From: Streptomyces panaciradicis
GTDB lineage: Bacteria; Actinomycetota; Actinomycetes; Streptomycetales; Streptomycetaceae
Assembly: GCF_023516615.1 (NCBI RefSeq)
Contig: NZ_JAMGBF010000005.1
Coordinates: 1 to 64,000, forward strand
Length of the DNA: 64,000 bases
Reading direction: 5' to 3'
Below are positions 45,259 to 55,116 of the stretch, piece by piece (position 1 is the stretch's first letter; the number at the start of each line of letters is the position of its first letter). Position numbers and translations under genes: made by a program. The notes below the pieces were generated by a model. It made no database searches, was not told the DNA's origin, and worked only from the letters and a program-made list of their open reading frames with translations.

Positions 45259-45420
45259 TTGATGCCTCCTACGGGGGATCCGGGGGGTGTCCTCACAGAA
45301 AACACTGTGGGTGCCGCCACATGCGAGCGTCCCGCACGGAGCGTGATGGGGGAAGAGGGAGTGGCCCGATCAGGCCACGGAGTGTCACATTCGGGCTCAT
45401 TCCTCGTCACCCGCGCCCCC

Positions 45421-46680
45421 TCAGTCTCCCGTCCGCCCCGTCAGGCGTCCGTGAAGCGACCGGGCCGAGGCGTCGGTGAGGGAGGCGATCTGGTCGACGA
45501 TCACCCGTTTGCGCGCGCGGTCGTCGCCGGCCTGCTCGAACAGGGACCGGAACTGCGGGTCCAGGCCGTCGGGCGCACGCGCGGTGAGTGCGTCGGCCAG
45601 TTCGGCCACGACGATCCGCTGGTCGGCGCGCAGCCGCTCCTGCTCGGCGCGCTGCATCACGTAGCGGTGGGCGACGGCCTTGAGGATCGCGCACTCCAGC
45701 CGGGTCTCGCGCGGGACGACGAGAGCCGCGTCGTACCGGGTGAGGCGGCCGGTGCCGTACGCGGCGCGGGTGGCGGTCTCGGCGGCGAGGGCGAAGCGGC
45801 CGATGAGCTGGCTGGTGGCGTCCTTGAGGCGGGCCTGGGCGACGGCCGTCCCGTCGTAGCCGTGCGGCCACCACTCCTGGTCCTGCAGGCGGTCGAGGGC
45901 GGCGGCGAGTTCGGCGGGGTCGGTGTCCGCCGCGACGTACCGGCCGCGGGCCACCGCGAAGACCTCCTGGCGCTCGGGCTCGGCGTGCAGGCAGTCGGGG
46001 TCGATGTGGCCGGCGTGCAGACCGTCCTCGACGTCGTGCACCGAGTACGCCACGTCGTCGGACCAGTCCATGACCTGGGCCTCGAAGGTGGTGCGGGTGC
46101 CGGGGGCCTCCTTGCGGACCCAGTCGAAGACGGGGCGGTCGTCCTCGTAGACACCGAACTTGGGCGAGGCGGGATCGGTGGGGTGGGCGCCCCTGGGCCA
46201 GGGGTACTTGGTGGCGGCGTCCAGGGTGGCCCGGGTGAGGTTGAGGCCGACGGAGCCCTCCGGGGTGAAGCGCTTGGGCTCGATGCGGGTGAGCAGCCTC
46301 AGGGACTGCGCGTTGCCCTCGAAGCCGCCGCAGTCCTGGGCGAATTCGTTCAGCGCCTGTTCGCCGTTGTGGCCGAACGGGGGGTGGCCGAGGTCGTGGG
46401 AGAGGCAGGCGGCCTCCACCAGGTCGGGGTCACAGCCGAGGGCCGCGCCGAGTTCGCGGCCGACCTGGGCGCACTCCAGGGAGTGGGTGAGGCGGGTGCG
46501 GGGGCTGGCGTCCCAGACCTGGGTGCGGGTGCCGGGGGTGACGACCTGGGTCTTGCCGGCGAGCCTTCGCAGGGCCGAGGAGTGCAGTACGCGCGCGCGG
46601 TCGCGCTGGAAAGCGGTGCGGCCGGGGCGTTTGTCGGGTTCTGGGGCCCAGCGTTCTGTTGCCTGCGCGTCGTACGACAT
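45421..46680 (-). CDS. dgt: Deoxyguanosinetriphosphate triphosphohydrolase
   Basis: A 419-residue HD-domain enzyme. The metal motif is split as [16 protein letters not shown] ... [15 protein letters not shown] (residues ~60-125) with a later Asp in [18 protein letters not shown]. It cleaves dGTP or other dNTPs to nucleoside and triphosphate and shapes nucleotide pools. The opening [42 protein letters not shown] (in parts) is typical of actinobacterial Dgt. The sirohydrochlorin chelatase gene lies upstream on the same strand, 55 bp away. Confidence 0.92.
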   Translation of the reverse strand: MSYDAQATERWAPEPDKRPGRTAFQRDRARVLHSSALRRLAGKTQVVTPGTRTQVWDASPRTRLTHSLECAQVGRELGAALGCDPDLVEAACLSHDLGHPPFGHNGEQALNEFAQDCGGFEGNAQSLRLLTRIEPKRFTPEGSVGLNLTRATLDAATKYPWPRGAHPTDPASPKFGVYEDDRPVFDWVRKEAPGTRTTFEAQVMDWSDDVAYSVHDVEDGLHAGHIDPDCLHAEPERQEVFAVARGRYVAADTDPAELAAALDRLQDQEWWPHGYDGTAVAQARLKDATSQLIGRFALAAETATRAAYGTGRLTRYDAALVVPRETRLECAILKAVAHRYVMQRAEQERLRADQRIVVAELADALTARAPDGLDPQFRSLFEQAGDDRARKRVIVDQIASLTDASARSLHGRLTGRTGD

Positions 46681-46735
46681 GTCTCGACAGTACGGGCAGG
46701 GACCGACAATCCGCGTACGTGTCCGCCGGGATCGC

Positions 46736-47578
46736 TCACATGGCGAGTGCGGGCCGTGCGTGGCTTGTCGCCCAGTCCCCCGCGCCCTTTACGGCGTTGT
46801 CGTACCGGTGCAGGAGCAGTTCCGCCATCGCCGGGTGGGTGCCCAGGGGGGCCGAGGCGATCCACGGGGCCGCCTCGGCGCACTCGGTGGCGAAGCGGCC
46901 CGGGGCCGTGAAGTAGGAGGCCACCGCGACACGGTGACGGCCCCTCGCCGCCAGGGCCCGGATCGCGTCCGGGACGGTCGGGGCCGACGTCGTGGCGTAG
47001 GCGGGGACCACCGGGACGCCCAGGCGCTCGGCGAGGAGTTCGGCCGTGCGACCGGTGTCGACCCTGGACTCGGGGTCGCGGGAGCCCGCGGCGGCGAGGA
47101 CGACCGCGCTCGCGCGCCGCGTCTCCTCGTCCGTGCGGGTGCGCCAGCCGGCCTCGACGAGGCGGGCGTACAGGGCGTCGACCAGCAGCGGGTGCGGGCC
47201 CAGGGCGCCCGCCACGCGCGCGTGCACGTCCGATGCGGCGGCCATCTCGGGGATGTCCCGCTTGATGTGATAGCCGCGGCTGAGCAGCAGGGGGACGAGG
47301 ACCGCCTGCCGCCCGCCGAGGCCGGCCAGGGTGTCGGGGAGCAGGGGCTCGTTCAGTTCGATGTGGCCCAGGTGGACGGGCAGGCCGGGACGCCGCTCGC
47401 GGACCCGCTCCAGGAGCGCGCGGACGGTGCTCAGGGCCCGCGGGTCGCGGCTGCCGTGCGCCACGACGACCAACGCGGGAGGGGCCGGGCGGCGCCGGCC
47501 GTCCAGGGAGACGAGGCTCAGCTGGCCGGCGAGCCGGCTGCCGATCTGGCTCAGGAGGTGCGCCGTACTGTCCGTCAT
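46736..47578 (-). CDS. Sirohydrochlorin chelatase (CbiX/SirB family)
   Basis: A 280-residue two-domain chelatase. Each half has a class II chelatase fold with catalytic His: [12 protein letters not shown] near residue 40 and a second, weaker copy [15 protein letters not shown] with Ala in place of the His. It inserts iron or cobalt into sirohydrochlorin. In this region, with nirB and nasA, supply of siroheme for nitrite reductase is the likely role. The ATG start is followed by [15 protein letters not shown]. Confidence 0.85.
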   Translation of the reverse strand: MTDSTAHLLSQIGSRLAGQLSLVSLDGRRRPAPPALVVVAHGSRDPRALSTVRALLERVRERRPGLPVHLGHIELNEPLLPDTLAGLGGRQAVLVPLLLSRGYHIKRDIPEMAAASDVHARVAGALGPHPLLVDALYARLVEAGWRTRTDEETRRASAVVLAAAGSRDPESRVDTGRTAELLAERLGVPVVPAYATTSAPTVPDAIRALAARGRHRVAVASYFTAPGRFATECAEAAPWIASAPLGTHPAMAELLLHRYDNAVKGAGDWATSHARPALAM

Positions 47579-47793
47579 GCACCGATCCTCGCCGGGGCAC
47601 GTTGCCGTCCCGTTGCCTGGTGATGACGGGCGTTTTCCAGCCCTTCACCCCGCCGGACGCGGGCCTGTGAGCCGCCACGACCTGCGGTTTCGTCGCACGG
47701 AGTGAACCTGGTCACGTAGGGTGTGCCGAACCGCCGGGCCCGGCGCGACGTCTCTGACTGTCGAGAAGCAGGCGGAAGACAGGGGACGTTCGA

Positions 47794-48465
47794 ATGCGCA
47801 GACCGCGGCTGCCCCGCACCCGGACCGGACAGCGGCGGCTCGTGCAGGCCGTGATGGCCGGGTGCGTGCTGGCGCTCCTTCCGTCGACCTGGCTGTACGT
47901 CTCCACGGCCGGCCGGCTGGGCACGGTCGCGGACGCGCCCCGCACCGAGGTCGCCGTCGTCTTCGGCGCCGGCCTGTGGAACGGCGAGCCGTCGCCGTAC
48001 CTGGCCAACCGGCTCAACGCGGCGGCGAAGCTGTACCGCGACAACCGCGTCGAGGTGGTCCTCGTCACCGGCGACAACAGCCGCAAGGACTACGACGAGC
48101 CCGACGCCATGCGCGCCTACCTGACCCGGCACGGCGTGCCGGACCGGCGGATCGTCAGCGACTACGCGGGCTTCGACACCTGGGACTCCTGCGTGCGCGC
48201 GAAGAAGATCTTCGGCGTGGACCGGGCGGTGCTGATCAGCCAGGGCTTCCACATCCGGCGGGCGGTGGCGCTCTGCCAGGCCGCGGGCGTGTCGTCGTAC
48301 GGCGTCGGAGTGGCCGCCAAACACGACGTGACCTGGTACTACGGCGGCACGCGCGAGGTGTTCGCGGCCGGCAAGGCGGCGCTGGACGCCGTGTTCCACC
48401 CGGACCCGCAGTTCCTCGGGCGCAAGGAGACGGGGGTCGCGAAGGCGCTGGCCGACGCCCGGTGA
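47794..48465 (+). CDS. SanA/YdcF-like membrane-anchored DUF218 protein
   Basis: A 223-residue protein with a short basic N-terminus, one membrane helix (AVMAGCVLALLPSTWLYV) and a DUF218 domain: AVVFGAGLWNGEPSPYLANRLNAAAKL, VLVTGDNSRKDYDEPDAM, RIVSDYAGFDTWDSCVRAKKIFG in pieces. SanA-type proteins support envelope barrier function. It is divergent from the chelatase gene across 215 bp. Confidence 0.83.
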   Translation: MRRPRLPRTRTGQRRLVQAVMAGCVLALLPSTWLYVSTAGRLGTVADAPRTEVAVVFGAGLWNGEPSPYLANRLNAAAKLYRDNRVEVVLVTGDNSRKDYDEPDAMRAYLTRHGVPDRRIVSDYAGFDTWDSCVRAKKIFGVDRAVLISQGFHIRRAVALCQAAGVSSYGVGVAAKHDVTWYYGGTREVFAAGKAALDAVFHPDPQFLGRKETGVAKALADAR

Positions 48466-48517
48466 CGCGGGGCTCACGCCGGCCGGCGCGGCACGGGGAG
48501 GCGGCCGTCCCGTCCGC

Positions 48518-48544
48518 GTAACAGGGGGCCGCGCCGCGCGTAAC
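48518..48544. promoter_or_regulatory. GlnR-like half-sites before nasA
   Basis: Two GTAAC pentamers begin at 48518 and 48540, exactly 22 bp apart, as in the a-site spacing of the GlnR box (GTnAC-n6-GaAAC repeated every 11 bp). The intervening b-sites are poorly conserved. They lie ~25-50 bp before the nasA start. Confidence 0.5.
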
Positions 48545-48567
48545 ACGGCCGACGCACGCTGGCCGGT

Positions 48568-50679
48568 ATGCAGAACACCGTGACGCCCACGCACTGCCCG
48601 TACTGCGCCCTGCAGTGCGGGATGAACCTGACTCCCGCCGCGGACGGCACGGTCGAGGTGAGCGAGCGCACGGACTTCCCGGTGAACCGGGGCGCGCTGT
48701 GCGGCAAGGGCCGTACCGCGCCGGCCGTGCTCTCGTCCCGGGTGCGCCTGACCTCCCCGTTGGTGCGCTCCGACAAGGGCACGCTGGTGCCCGCCACCTG
48801 GGACGAGGCACTGGACCGGATCGCCGGCGGGCTCGGGCGGACGCGCGCGGAGCACGGGCCGGACGCCGTCGGGGTGTTCGGCGGGGGTGGGCTCACCAAC
48901 GAGAAGGCGTACACGCTCGGCAAGTTCGCGCGGGTGGTGCTCGGCACCTCCCAGATCGACTACAACGGGCGTTTCTGCATGTCGTCGGCCGCGGCGGCCG
49001 GCATGAAGGCGTTCGGGCTCGACCGGGGGCTGCCGTTCCCGCTGGAGGACATCCCGAGGACCGGCTGCGTGATCCTGGTCGGCTCCAACCTCGCCGAGAC
49101 CATGCCGCCGTCGCTGAGGTTCTTCACCGAGCTGAAGGAGAACGGCGGCACGCTGATCGTCGTCGACCCGCGGCGCACCCGCACCGCCGAGCAGGCCGAC
49201 CTGCACCTGGCCCCGCGGCCCGGAACCGACCTCGCACTCGCCCTGGGCCTGCTGCACCTGGTGGTCGCCGAGGGGCGGGTCGACGAGGAGTACGTGGCCG
49301 GGCGCACCGCCGGCTGGGAGGACGCGCGGGCGGCGGCGATGGCGCACTGGCCGGAGTACGTGGAGCGGATCACGGGGGTGCCCGTTCCGCAACTGCGGGA
49401 GGCGGTACGGCTGTTCTGCGAGCCCGAGCACGCGATGGTGCTGACGGCGCGCGGGCCGGAGCAGCAGTCCAAGGGCACGGACACCGTGGGCGCGTGGATC
49501 AACCTGTGCCTGGCGACCGGCCAGGCGGGACGGCCGCTGAGCGGCTACGGCTGTCTGACCGGGCAGGGCAACGGGCAGGGCGGGCGCGAACACGGCCAGA
49601 AGGCCGACCAGTTGCCCGGATACCGCAAGCTCGACGACCCGGCGGCGCGGCGGCACGTCGCCGAGGTGTGGGGCGTGGACCCGGACAGCCTGCCGGGCCC
49701 GGGACGCAGCGCGTACGAGCTGCTGGACGCGCTGGGGACGGACATCAGGTCGCTGCTGCTCATGGGTTCCAACCCGGTGGTGTCGGCGCCGCACGCCGCG
49801 CACGTGGAGGAGCGCCTGAAGTCCCTCGACTTCCTTGCCGTGTGCGACGTGGTGCTGTCGGAGACGGCGGCGCTCGCGGACGTGGTGCTGCCGGTGACGC
49901 AGTGGGCGGAGGAGACGGGCACGACGACCAGCCTGGAGGGCCGGGTGCTGCTGCGGCGGCGGGCGATCACGCCGCCCGACGGCGTGCGCAGCGATCTGGA
50001 GGTCCTGCGCGAACTCGCCGACCGGCTGGGCGTGGAGAAGGGCTTCCCGACCGATCCGGAGGAGGTCTTCGAGGAGTTGCGCCGGGCGAGCGCGGGCGGA
50101 CCCGCCGACTACTCCGGGATCACCTACCGCAGGCTCGCGGAGGAGAACGGGGTGTTCTGGCCGTGTCCCCAACTCCCGCCGCAGGAGGCCGAGGAGGCCC
50201 ACCCGGGCACTCCACGGCTCTTCCTCGACCGGTTCGCCACCCCTGACGGCCGGGCCCGGTTCGTGCCCGTCTCGCACCGGCCGACCGCAGAGGAACCCGA
50301 CGCCGAGTACCCGGTCCTGCTGACGACCGGCCGGGTCGTCGCCCAGTACCAGTCCGGCGCCCAGACCCGCCGCGTCGACGAGCTGAACGCCGCCGCGCCG
50401 GGCCCGTTCGTGGAGCTGCACCCGCGGCTGGCGGCGCGGCTCGGGGCGGCGGAGGGCGATCCCGTGGCGGTGGTGTCGCGGCGCGGCCGCGCCGTCGCCC
50501 CGGCCCGCATCACGACCGCCATCCGGCCCGACACGGTCTTCATGCCCTTCCACTGGCCGGGCGAGGGACGCGCCAACACCCTGACCAACCCGGCGCTGGA
50601 CCCGACCTCGCGGATGCCGGAGTTCAAGACGTGCGCGGTGCGGCTCGAACCGGTCACCGCCCCGGTGAAGAACTCCTGA
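48568..50679 (+). CDS. nasA: Assimilatory nitrate reductase, molybdopterin subunit
   Basis: A 703-residue Mo-bis-MGD oxidoreductase. The N-terminal [4Fe-4S] ligands are THCPYCALQCGM ... GALCGKG. Molybdopterin-domain motifs include GRFCMSSAAAAGMKAFG, VGSNLAETMPP and LTGQGNGQGGREHGQKADQLPG, the last typical of NasA/NarB. The C-terminal MopB domain (~560-690) includes TTGRVVAQYQSGAQTRRVDEL. No C-terminal [2Fe-2S] extension is present. It reduces nitrate to nitrite for the NirBD enzyme encoded 8 kb away. Confidence 0.92.
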   Translation: MQNTVTPTHCPYCALQCGMNLTPAADGTVEVSERTDFPVNRGALCGKGRTAPAVLSSRVRLTSPLVRSDKGTLVPATWDEALDRIAGGLGRTRAEHGPDAVGVFGGGGLTNEKAYTLGKFARVVLGTSQIDYNGRFCMSSAAAAGMKAFGLDRGLPFPLEDIPRTGCVILVGSNLAETMPPSLRFFTELKENGGTLIVVDPRRTRTAEQADLHLAPRPGTDLALALGLLHLVVAEGRVDEEYVAGRTAGWEDARAAAMAHWPEYVERITGVPVPQLREAVRLFCEPEHAMVLTARGPEQQSKGTDTVGAWINLCLATGQAGRPLSGYGCLTGQGNGQGGREHGQKADQLPGYRKLDDPAARRHVAEVWGVDPDSLPGPGRSAYELLDALGTDIRSLLLMGSNPVVSAPHAAHVEERLKSLDFLAVCDVVLSETAALADVVLPVTQWAEETGTTTSLEGRVLLRRRAITPPDGVRSDLEVLRELADRLGVEKGFPTDPEEVFEELRRASAGGPADYSGITYRRLAEENGVFWPCPQLPPQEAEEAHPGTPRLFLDRFATPDGRARFVPVSHRPTAEEPDAEYPVLLTTGRVVAQYQSGAQTRRVDELNAAAPGPFVELHPRLAARLGAAEGDPVAVVSRRGRAVAPARITTAIRPDTVFMPFHWPGEGRANTLTNPALDPTSRMPEFKTCAVRLEPVTAPVKNS

Positions 50680-51091
50680 GCAGCCAGTCCCCGCCCTCGA
50701 TGGGCCGCCCACGGGCCCGCAGCCGGGCGGCGACCGCGGGGGCGGCGACGTACACCCAGGCGCGGACCAGGACGCCGTCGGCGTCGCGTCGCACCGCGCG
50801 CTCGACGCGCTCGTAGAGGTTGCGGGGGTCGCCGGGCGCGTACTCCTCCAGCCGGTCCAGAGCGACGAGCAACTCCGCGTACCGCTCGGGCATCGCGGTC
50901 ACCAGCTCGCCGCACACCTCGCCGGCGCCGGGCGCCTCCACGGCGTACGGGTAGCCGGGTCCGGCGTACAGCACCGAGCCGGTCAGCCGCCCCGGTTCCT
51001 CGGCGCGGGTGCGGCCGCGCAGGAAGAGGTCGTGGTTGACCTCGCCGGGGCGGAGGGTGCCGTAGACGAAGAAGGGCAGCTGGGGGCTCAC
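50654..51091 (-). CDS. Gamma-glutamylcyclotransferase-like protein
   Basis: A 145-residue AIG2/GGCT-like protein: PFFVYGTLRPGEVNHDLFL at the start (the YGTL substrate loop), then GSVLYAGPGYPYAVE and ALDRLEEYAPGDPRNLYERVERAVR (with the catalytic Glu region). The GTG start (VSPQLPFF) has GGAGAGAG upstream; an ATG 24 bp earlier is an alternative. It is convergent with nasA and overlaps its end by 26 bp. Confidence 0.8.
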   Translation of the reverse strand: MSPQLPFFVYGTLRPGEVNHDLFLRGRTRAEEPGRLTGSVLYAGPGYPYAVEAPGAGEVCGELVTAMPERYAELLVALDRLEEYAPGDPRNLYERVERAVRRDADGVLVRAWVYVAAPAVAARLRARGRPIEGGDWLLRSSSPGR

Positions 51092-51225
51092 AAAAACGAT
51101 TCTCTCTCCACACACACCTCCTCACACGCGCTCTTTACGGCCGCCTGTCATGGCCCCTTAAATTCTGGTCAACACAGCGCCGACCCACCCCCACGCGCCC
51201 TCCCGGCGCCCTACCGAGGAGATCG

Positions 51226-52890
51226 ATGAGTCGGATCCGGCTGCACCCCACCACCGCACGCAGGTCCCGTCGTCTCGCCGCCGCCACCGCGGTTGCCGCC
51301 ACCACCGCCGCCCTGCTGGCCTCCGCGCTCTCCCCCGGCGCCGTCGCCGCCGGCAGACCGACCAGGGCCGGCGCCATCGAGAACGCGGCCTCGGCCCTTC
51401 TCACCCACGCCGCGAGCCTGGGCCTGACGTCCGCCGAGGGCACCTCCGTGCGGGACGTGATCGTCGACGCGGACGGCACGCAGCACGTCCGCTACGACCG
51501 CACCTACCGCCGACTGCCCGTCCTGGGCGGCGACTTCGTGGTCCACCTGGCGCCGGACGGAAAGTACCGCGGCGCGAACCGGGCGACCCGGAGCGAGATA
51601 TCCCTGGCCTCGATCGTGCCCTCCGTATCGGCGCCCAAGGCCGCCGACCTCGCGGCGAACGCCCTGCGCGCCGTGAACCTCGGCGAGACCCTGAAGCAGC
51701 TGACGGCCAAGCCCCACCTGGTCGTCGACGCCCTCCACGGCACCCCGAAGCTGGCCTGGCGCACCCAGGTGGCGGCCAAGGACTCCCTGGGCAACCCGGT
51801 CGCCCGCACGGTGCTCACGGACGCGAAGACCGGCCGGCAGATCGACGCCTGGGACGACATCGAGACCGCGACGGGCGACGGCAAGTCCCTCTACAGCGGC
51901 ACGGTCCCGCTGGAGACGACCCTGTCGGGGTCGACGTACCAGCTCAAGGACCCCACCCGCGGGAACACCTACACGGGCGACGCGGCGAACAAGACCGACC
52001 TGTGCTTCCTGACGAGCATCTGCATCAGCCGCGCCCCCTCGACGGTGTTCACCGACACCGACAACCACTGGGGCACCGGCGCGACTTCGGACCGTTCGAG
52101 CGCGGCGGTCGACGCCCAGTACGGCACGGACGTCACCTGGGACTTCTACAAGAACACCTTCGGCCGCAACGGCATCGGCGGCGACGGCAAGGGCTCCTAC
52201 AACCGCGTCCACTACGGCAACGCGTACAACAACGCCTTCTGGGACGACAGTTGCTTCTGCATGACCTACGGCGACGGTGACGGCACGACGTTCGGCCCGC
52301 TGGTGTCGCTCGACGTCGCCGGCCACGAGATGACCCACGGCGTCACCTCCAAGACCGCCGCGCTGACGTACTCGGGCGAGTCCGGCGGCCTGAACGAGGC
52401 GACCTCCGACATCCTCGGCACGCTGGTGGAGTGGTACGCGAACAACTCCTCCGACCCCGGGGACTACCTCATCGGCGAGAAGATCGTGAAGTCCGGCTTC
52501 GGACGCGAGGCGCTGCGGTACATGGACAAGCCCTCGAAGGACGGCAACTCGGCCGACTACTGGAGCAGTTCCGTCGGCAACCTCGACGTCCACTACTCCT
52601 CCGGGGTCGCCAACCACTTCGCGTACCTGCTCGCGGAGGGCAGCGGCGCCAAGACGATCAACGGCGTCAGCTACAACTCGCCCACCTCCAACGGCTCCAC
52701 GGTCACCGGCATCGGACGGGACAAGCTGGGCCGGATCTGGTACCGGGCGCTGACGGTCTACATGACCTCGTCGACGAACTACGCGGGCGCCCGGACGGCG
52801 ACCCTGAACGCGGCCAAGGACCTCTACGGGGCCGGGAGCACGGAGTACAACGCGGTGGCGGCGGCCTGGAGCGCCGTGAACGTGAACTGA
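51226..52890 (+). CDS. Secreted M4-family neutral metalloprotease
   Basis: A 554-residue preproprotease. The signal peptide is ~1-42 (ending GAVAAGRP). An FTP/PepSY propeptide runs to ~215 (HVRYDRTYRRLPVLGGDFVVH; RTVLTDAKTGRQIDAWDDI). The thermolysin-like catalytic domain has the zinc motif VAGHEMTHGV near residue 365 with the third ligand in GGLNEATSDILG, and the catalytic His region in NLDVHYSSGVANHFAYLL. It degrades extracellular protein. A terminator hairpin follows. Confidence 0.95.
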   Translation: MSRIRLHPTTARRSRRLAAATAVAATTAALLASALSPGAVAAGRPTRAGAIENAASALLTHAASLGLTSAEGTSVRDVIVDADGTQHVRYDRTYRRLPVLGGDFVVHLAPDGKYRGANRATRSEISLASIVPSVSAPKAADLAANALRAVNLGETLKQLTAKPHLVVDALHGTPKLAWRTQVAAKDSLGNPVARTVLTDAKTGRQIDAWDDIETATGDGKSLYSGTVPLETTLSGSTYQLKDPTRGNTYTGDAANKTDLCFLTSICISRAPSTVFTDTDNHWGTGATSDRSSAAVDAQYGTDVTWDFYKNTFGRNGIGGDGKGSYNRVHYGNAYNNAFWDDSCFCMTYGDGDGTTFGPLVSLDVAGHEMTHGVTSKTAALTYSGESGGLNEATSDILGTLVEWYANNSSDPGDYLIGEKIVKSGFGREALRYMDKPSKDGNSADYWSSSVGNLDVHYSSGVANHFAYLLAEGSGAKTINGVSYNSPTSNGSTVTGIGRDKLGRIWYRALTVYMTSSTNYAGARTATLNAAKDLYGAGSTEYNAVAAAWSAVNVN

Positions 52891-52911
52891 CCCCGCGCCG
52901 ACCGCAAACGG

Positions 52912-52942
52912 CGGCCGCTCCGGTGTCCGACCGGAGCGGCCG
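52912..52942 (+). terminator. Terminator of the metalloprotease gene
   Basis: cggccgctccggt and accggagcggccg form 13 perfect pairs around gtccg, 22 bp after the stop. It may also serve the convergent FMN reductase gene. Confidence 0.85.
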
Positions 52943-52964
52943 TCCCCCTTCCCCGGGCCGCCGG

Positions 52965-53546
52965 TCATCCCCCGTACGGCCGGCGCTCCCGCGCCTCCCT
53001 CAACCCGCGCGCCCACCACACCAGTTGGTCCAGCATCGTCTTCGCCGCCGCCTCCGGACCCGTCGGGTCCTTCGGACGGCCGTCCTCGAAGGCGCCGCGC
53101 GCGTTGTGGAAGGAGACGGTGTCCCGCACCGTCACGGCGTGCAGTTCGGCGAAGACCTGGCGCAGGTGTTCCACGGCGCGCAGGCCGCCGGAGACACCGC
53201 CGTAGGAGACCAGGGCGACCGGCTTGGCCTGCCATTCCGTGTAGTGCCAGTCGATGAGGTTCTTCAGAGCCGCGGGATAGGAGTGGTTGTACTCGGGGGT
53301 GAGCACGACGAAGGCGTCCGCCGCCGCCAGTTTCGGGGTGACCGAGCACAGGGCGGCGGCCGTCTCCGGGGTCCGGGCCAAGGTCGTGGGGAGCTCGGCG
53401 TCGGCCACGTCCACGACCTGCGTGATCAGGTCCTCGCGGGCGCGCAGGCGGCTCAGGAGCCAGTCGGCGACGACCGGGCCGAAACGGCCGTCGCGGTTGC
53501 TGCCGAGGACGACGGCGACCTGGAGAGGGGCATCGGGTGTCTGCAT
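52965..53546 (-). CDS. NADPH-dependent FMN reductase
   Basis: A 193-residue flavodoxin-like reductase. The phosphate-binding loop is VVLGSNRDGRFGPVVADWLL, and the central motif LTPEYNHSYPAALKNLIDWHY is diagnostic of the NADPH-dependent FMN/azoreductase family. VSYGGVSGGLRAVEHLRQVF completes the flavin site. It is convergent with the protease gene. Confidence 0.9.
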   Translation of the reverse strand: MQTPDAPLQVAVVLGSNRDGRFGPVVADWLLSRLRAREDLITQVVDVADAELPTTLARTPETAAALCSVTPKLAAADAFVVLTPEYNHSYPAALKNLIDWHYTEWQAKPVALVSYGGVSGGLRAVEHLRQVFAELHAVTVRDTVSFHNARGAFEDGRPKDPTGPEAAAKTMLDQLVWWARGLREARERRPYGG

Positions 53547-53827
53547 GCGGATCAGCGTCGTCCCTCAAGTCCGGTTGAGGTCAAGCCCGGGCTCCGCCGA
53601 CACCGGGTCACCCGTTCACACGCGCGCTCTGCGCCCTTCGGGTGCTCTTCCGCCGATCACCCTCAGAACGCCGTTGACCTGCTGAAACCACCCGCGGAGA
53701 GGGCCTGGGCGCACGGGTCTGACACCCATTCACCCCATTTCTGACGCTCCTTCAGGAAGCGCGCTCGCTCCGCTGCCACTTACCTCGGAAGGGCAGAGGA
53801 CACCAGCAAGAGCTCGGAGGAGCACCG

Positions 53828-54346
53828 ATGCGCCGTACCGCCCGTCTGCTGTCCGCCGCCGCGCTCGCCGTCGCGGCCGCGGGGCTCGTCGCGGCGCCCG
53901 CGTACGCCGACGACGAGGGCAGCCTGGAGGTGTATCCGTCCTCGGCCGAGCCCGGCGGGCAGGTCACCGTGAACACCGCGGCGTGCGAGGGCGGTACGGC
54001 GGAGGGCGACGCCGGGGCCGTGGGCGCCGGCGCGTTCACGCTCGCGCCCAGCACGCACGAGGACGACGCCATCGGGCAGTTCCGGGTGCCGCCGAGCGCG
54101 CAGCCGGGGACGTACGAGATCGTCGCGAAGTGCGCCGAGGGCGACCACGAGGTCTCCGGCGACCTGGTGGTGACGCTGTCCCCGGCGCGGGGCCAGGTGC
54201 AGCCCCGAGGAAGTGTGAAGACGGGGGTCGGCGGCGTGATGGGCCCCGACCCCGTGCAGACCGCGGCCGGCGTGGCGGCTCTCGCCGTCGCCGCCGCGGG
54301 CGGTACCTGGCTCCTGCATCGCCGGGCGAGAGGCGACGGGATCTGA
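53828..54346 (+). CDS. Secreted cell-envelope protein with C-terminal membrane anchor
   Basis: A 172-residue protein. A signal peptide (~1-27, ending APAYADDE) is followed by an Ig-like/beta-sandwich region (LEVYPSSAEPGGQVTVNTAACEGG ... GQFRVPPSAQPGTYEIVAKC) with two cysteines that could pair. The C-terminal helix [18 protein letters not shown] and a basic tail follow. There is no LPXTG motif. It lies 134 bp before the class F sortase gene and may be functionally linked. The start has GAGGAG upstream. Confidence 0.75.
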   Translation: MRRTARLLSAAALAVAAAGLVAAPAYADDEGSLEVYPSSAEPGGQVTVNTAACEGGTAEGDAGAVGAGAFTLAPSTHEDDAIGQFRVPPSAQPGTYEIVAKCAEGDHEVSGDLVVTLSPARGQVQPRGSVKTGVGGVMGPDPVQTAAGVAALAVAAAGGTWLLHRRARGDGI

Positions 54347-54480
54347 CGGACACCCTCCGCTGTCCGTCCGCCGGTACCGCATGTCCCTCCCCCTCCGGGT
54401 CCGACGCCCCTCGCGGCCCGGAGGGGGACCGGGGTTCCCCACCGTGACAGGGTCCGCCCGCTCCGAGGCAGGAGGCTCGA

Positions 54481-55116
54481 GTGCGCAGGTTCAGCAATGT
54501 CGCCATAGCGTCCGTGACCGTCGTCTCCCTGTGCACGGGCGCCTGGCTGCTCGAGAGCGGTGAGGAGACGCACGCGCCGCCGCAGCCCTCGGCGGCCGAG
54601 GCCCGCTCGGGCCGGCCCGCCGACCCCGGGTCCGCGCCCGCGCCGGCGCCCGCGCTGCCGGCCTCCCCGCCGGAACGCATCCGCATCCCGTCGATCCGCG
54701 TGGACGCCCCTCTCATGGGCCTGGGCCTCACCCGGTCCGGCAGCCTGGACGTCCCGCCCGCCGGGAAGAAGAACCTCGCCGGCTGGTACGAGGCCGGCAC
54801 CGCCCCCGGCGAACGGGGCACGGCGATCGTGGCCGGCCACGTCGACAACGCCGACGGACCCGCCGTCTTCTACGACCTCGGTGCAGTGAAGAAGGGCAGC
54901 GCGATCGACATCGCCCGGCGGGACGGCAGCGTCGCCCGGTTCACCGTGGACGCGGTCGAGGTGTACAAGGCGAGCGACTTCCCCGACCAGAAGGTGTACG
55001 GCGCCGCGGACCGGCCCGAGCTGCGGGTGATCACCTGCGGCGGCGGCTACTCGCGGTCGACCGGCTACCAGGGCAACGTCGTCGTCTTCGCGCACCTCAC
55101 GGGCGGTCACCGCTGA
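54481..55116 (+). CDS. Class F sortase
   Basis: A 211-residue sortase with GTG start, a short signal-anchor helix ([18 protein letters not shown]) and a Pro/Ala-rich linker. The sortase barrel shows the catalytic His in [20 protein letters not shown] and the catalytic Cys in [10 protein letters not shown], followed by the Arg in SRSTGYQGN. Class F enzymes attach or process surface proteins in actinobacteria. It overlaps the convergent CPT-like gene by 20 bp. Confidence 0.9.
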   Translation: MRRFSNVAIASVTVVSLCTGAWLLESGEETHAPPQPSAAEARSGRPADPGSAPAPAPALPASPPERIRIPSIRVDAPLMGLGLTRSGSLDVPPAGKKNLAGWYEAGTAPGERGTAIVAGHVDNADGPAVFYDLGAVKKGSAIDIARRDGSVARFTVDAVEVYKASDFPDQKVYGAADRPELRVITCGGGYSRSTGYQGNVVVFAHLTGGHR

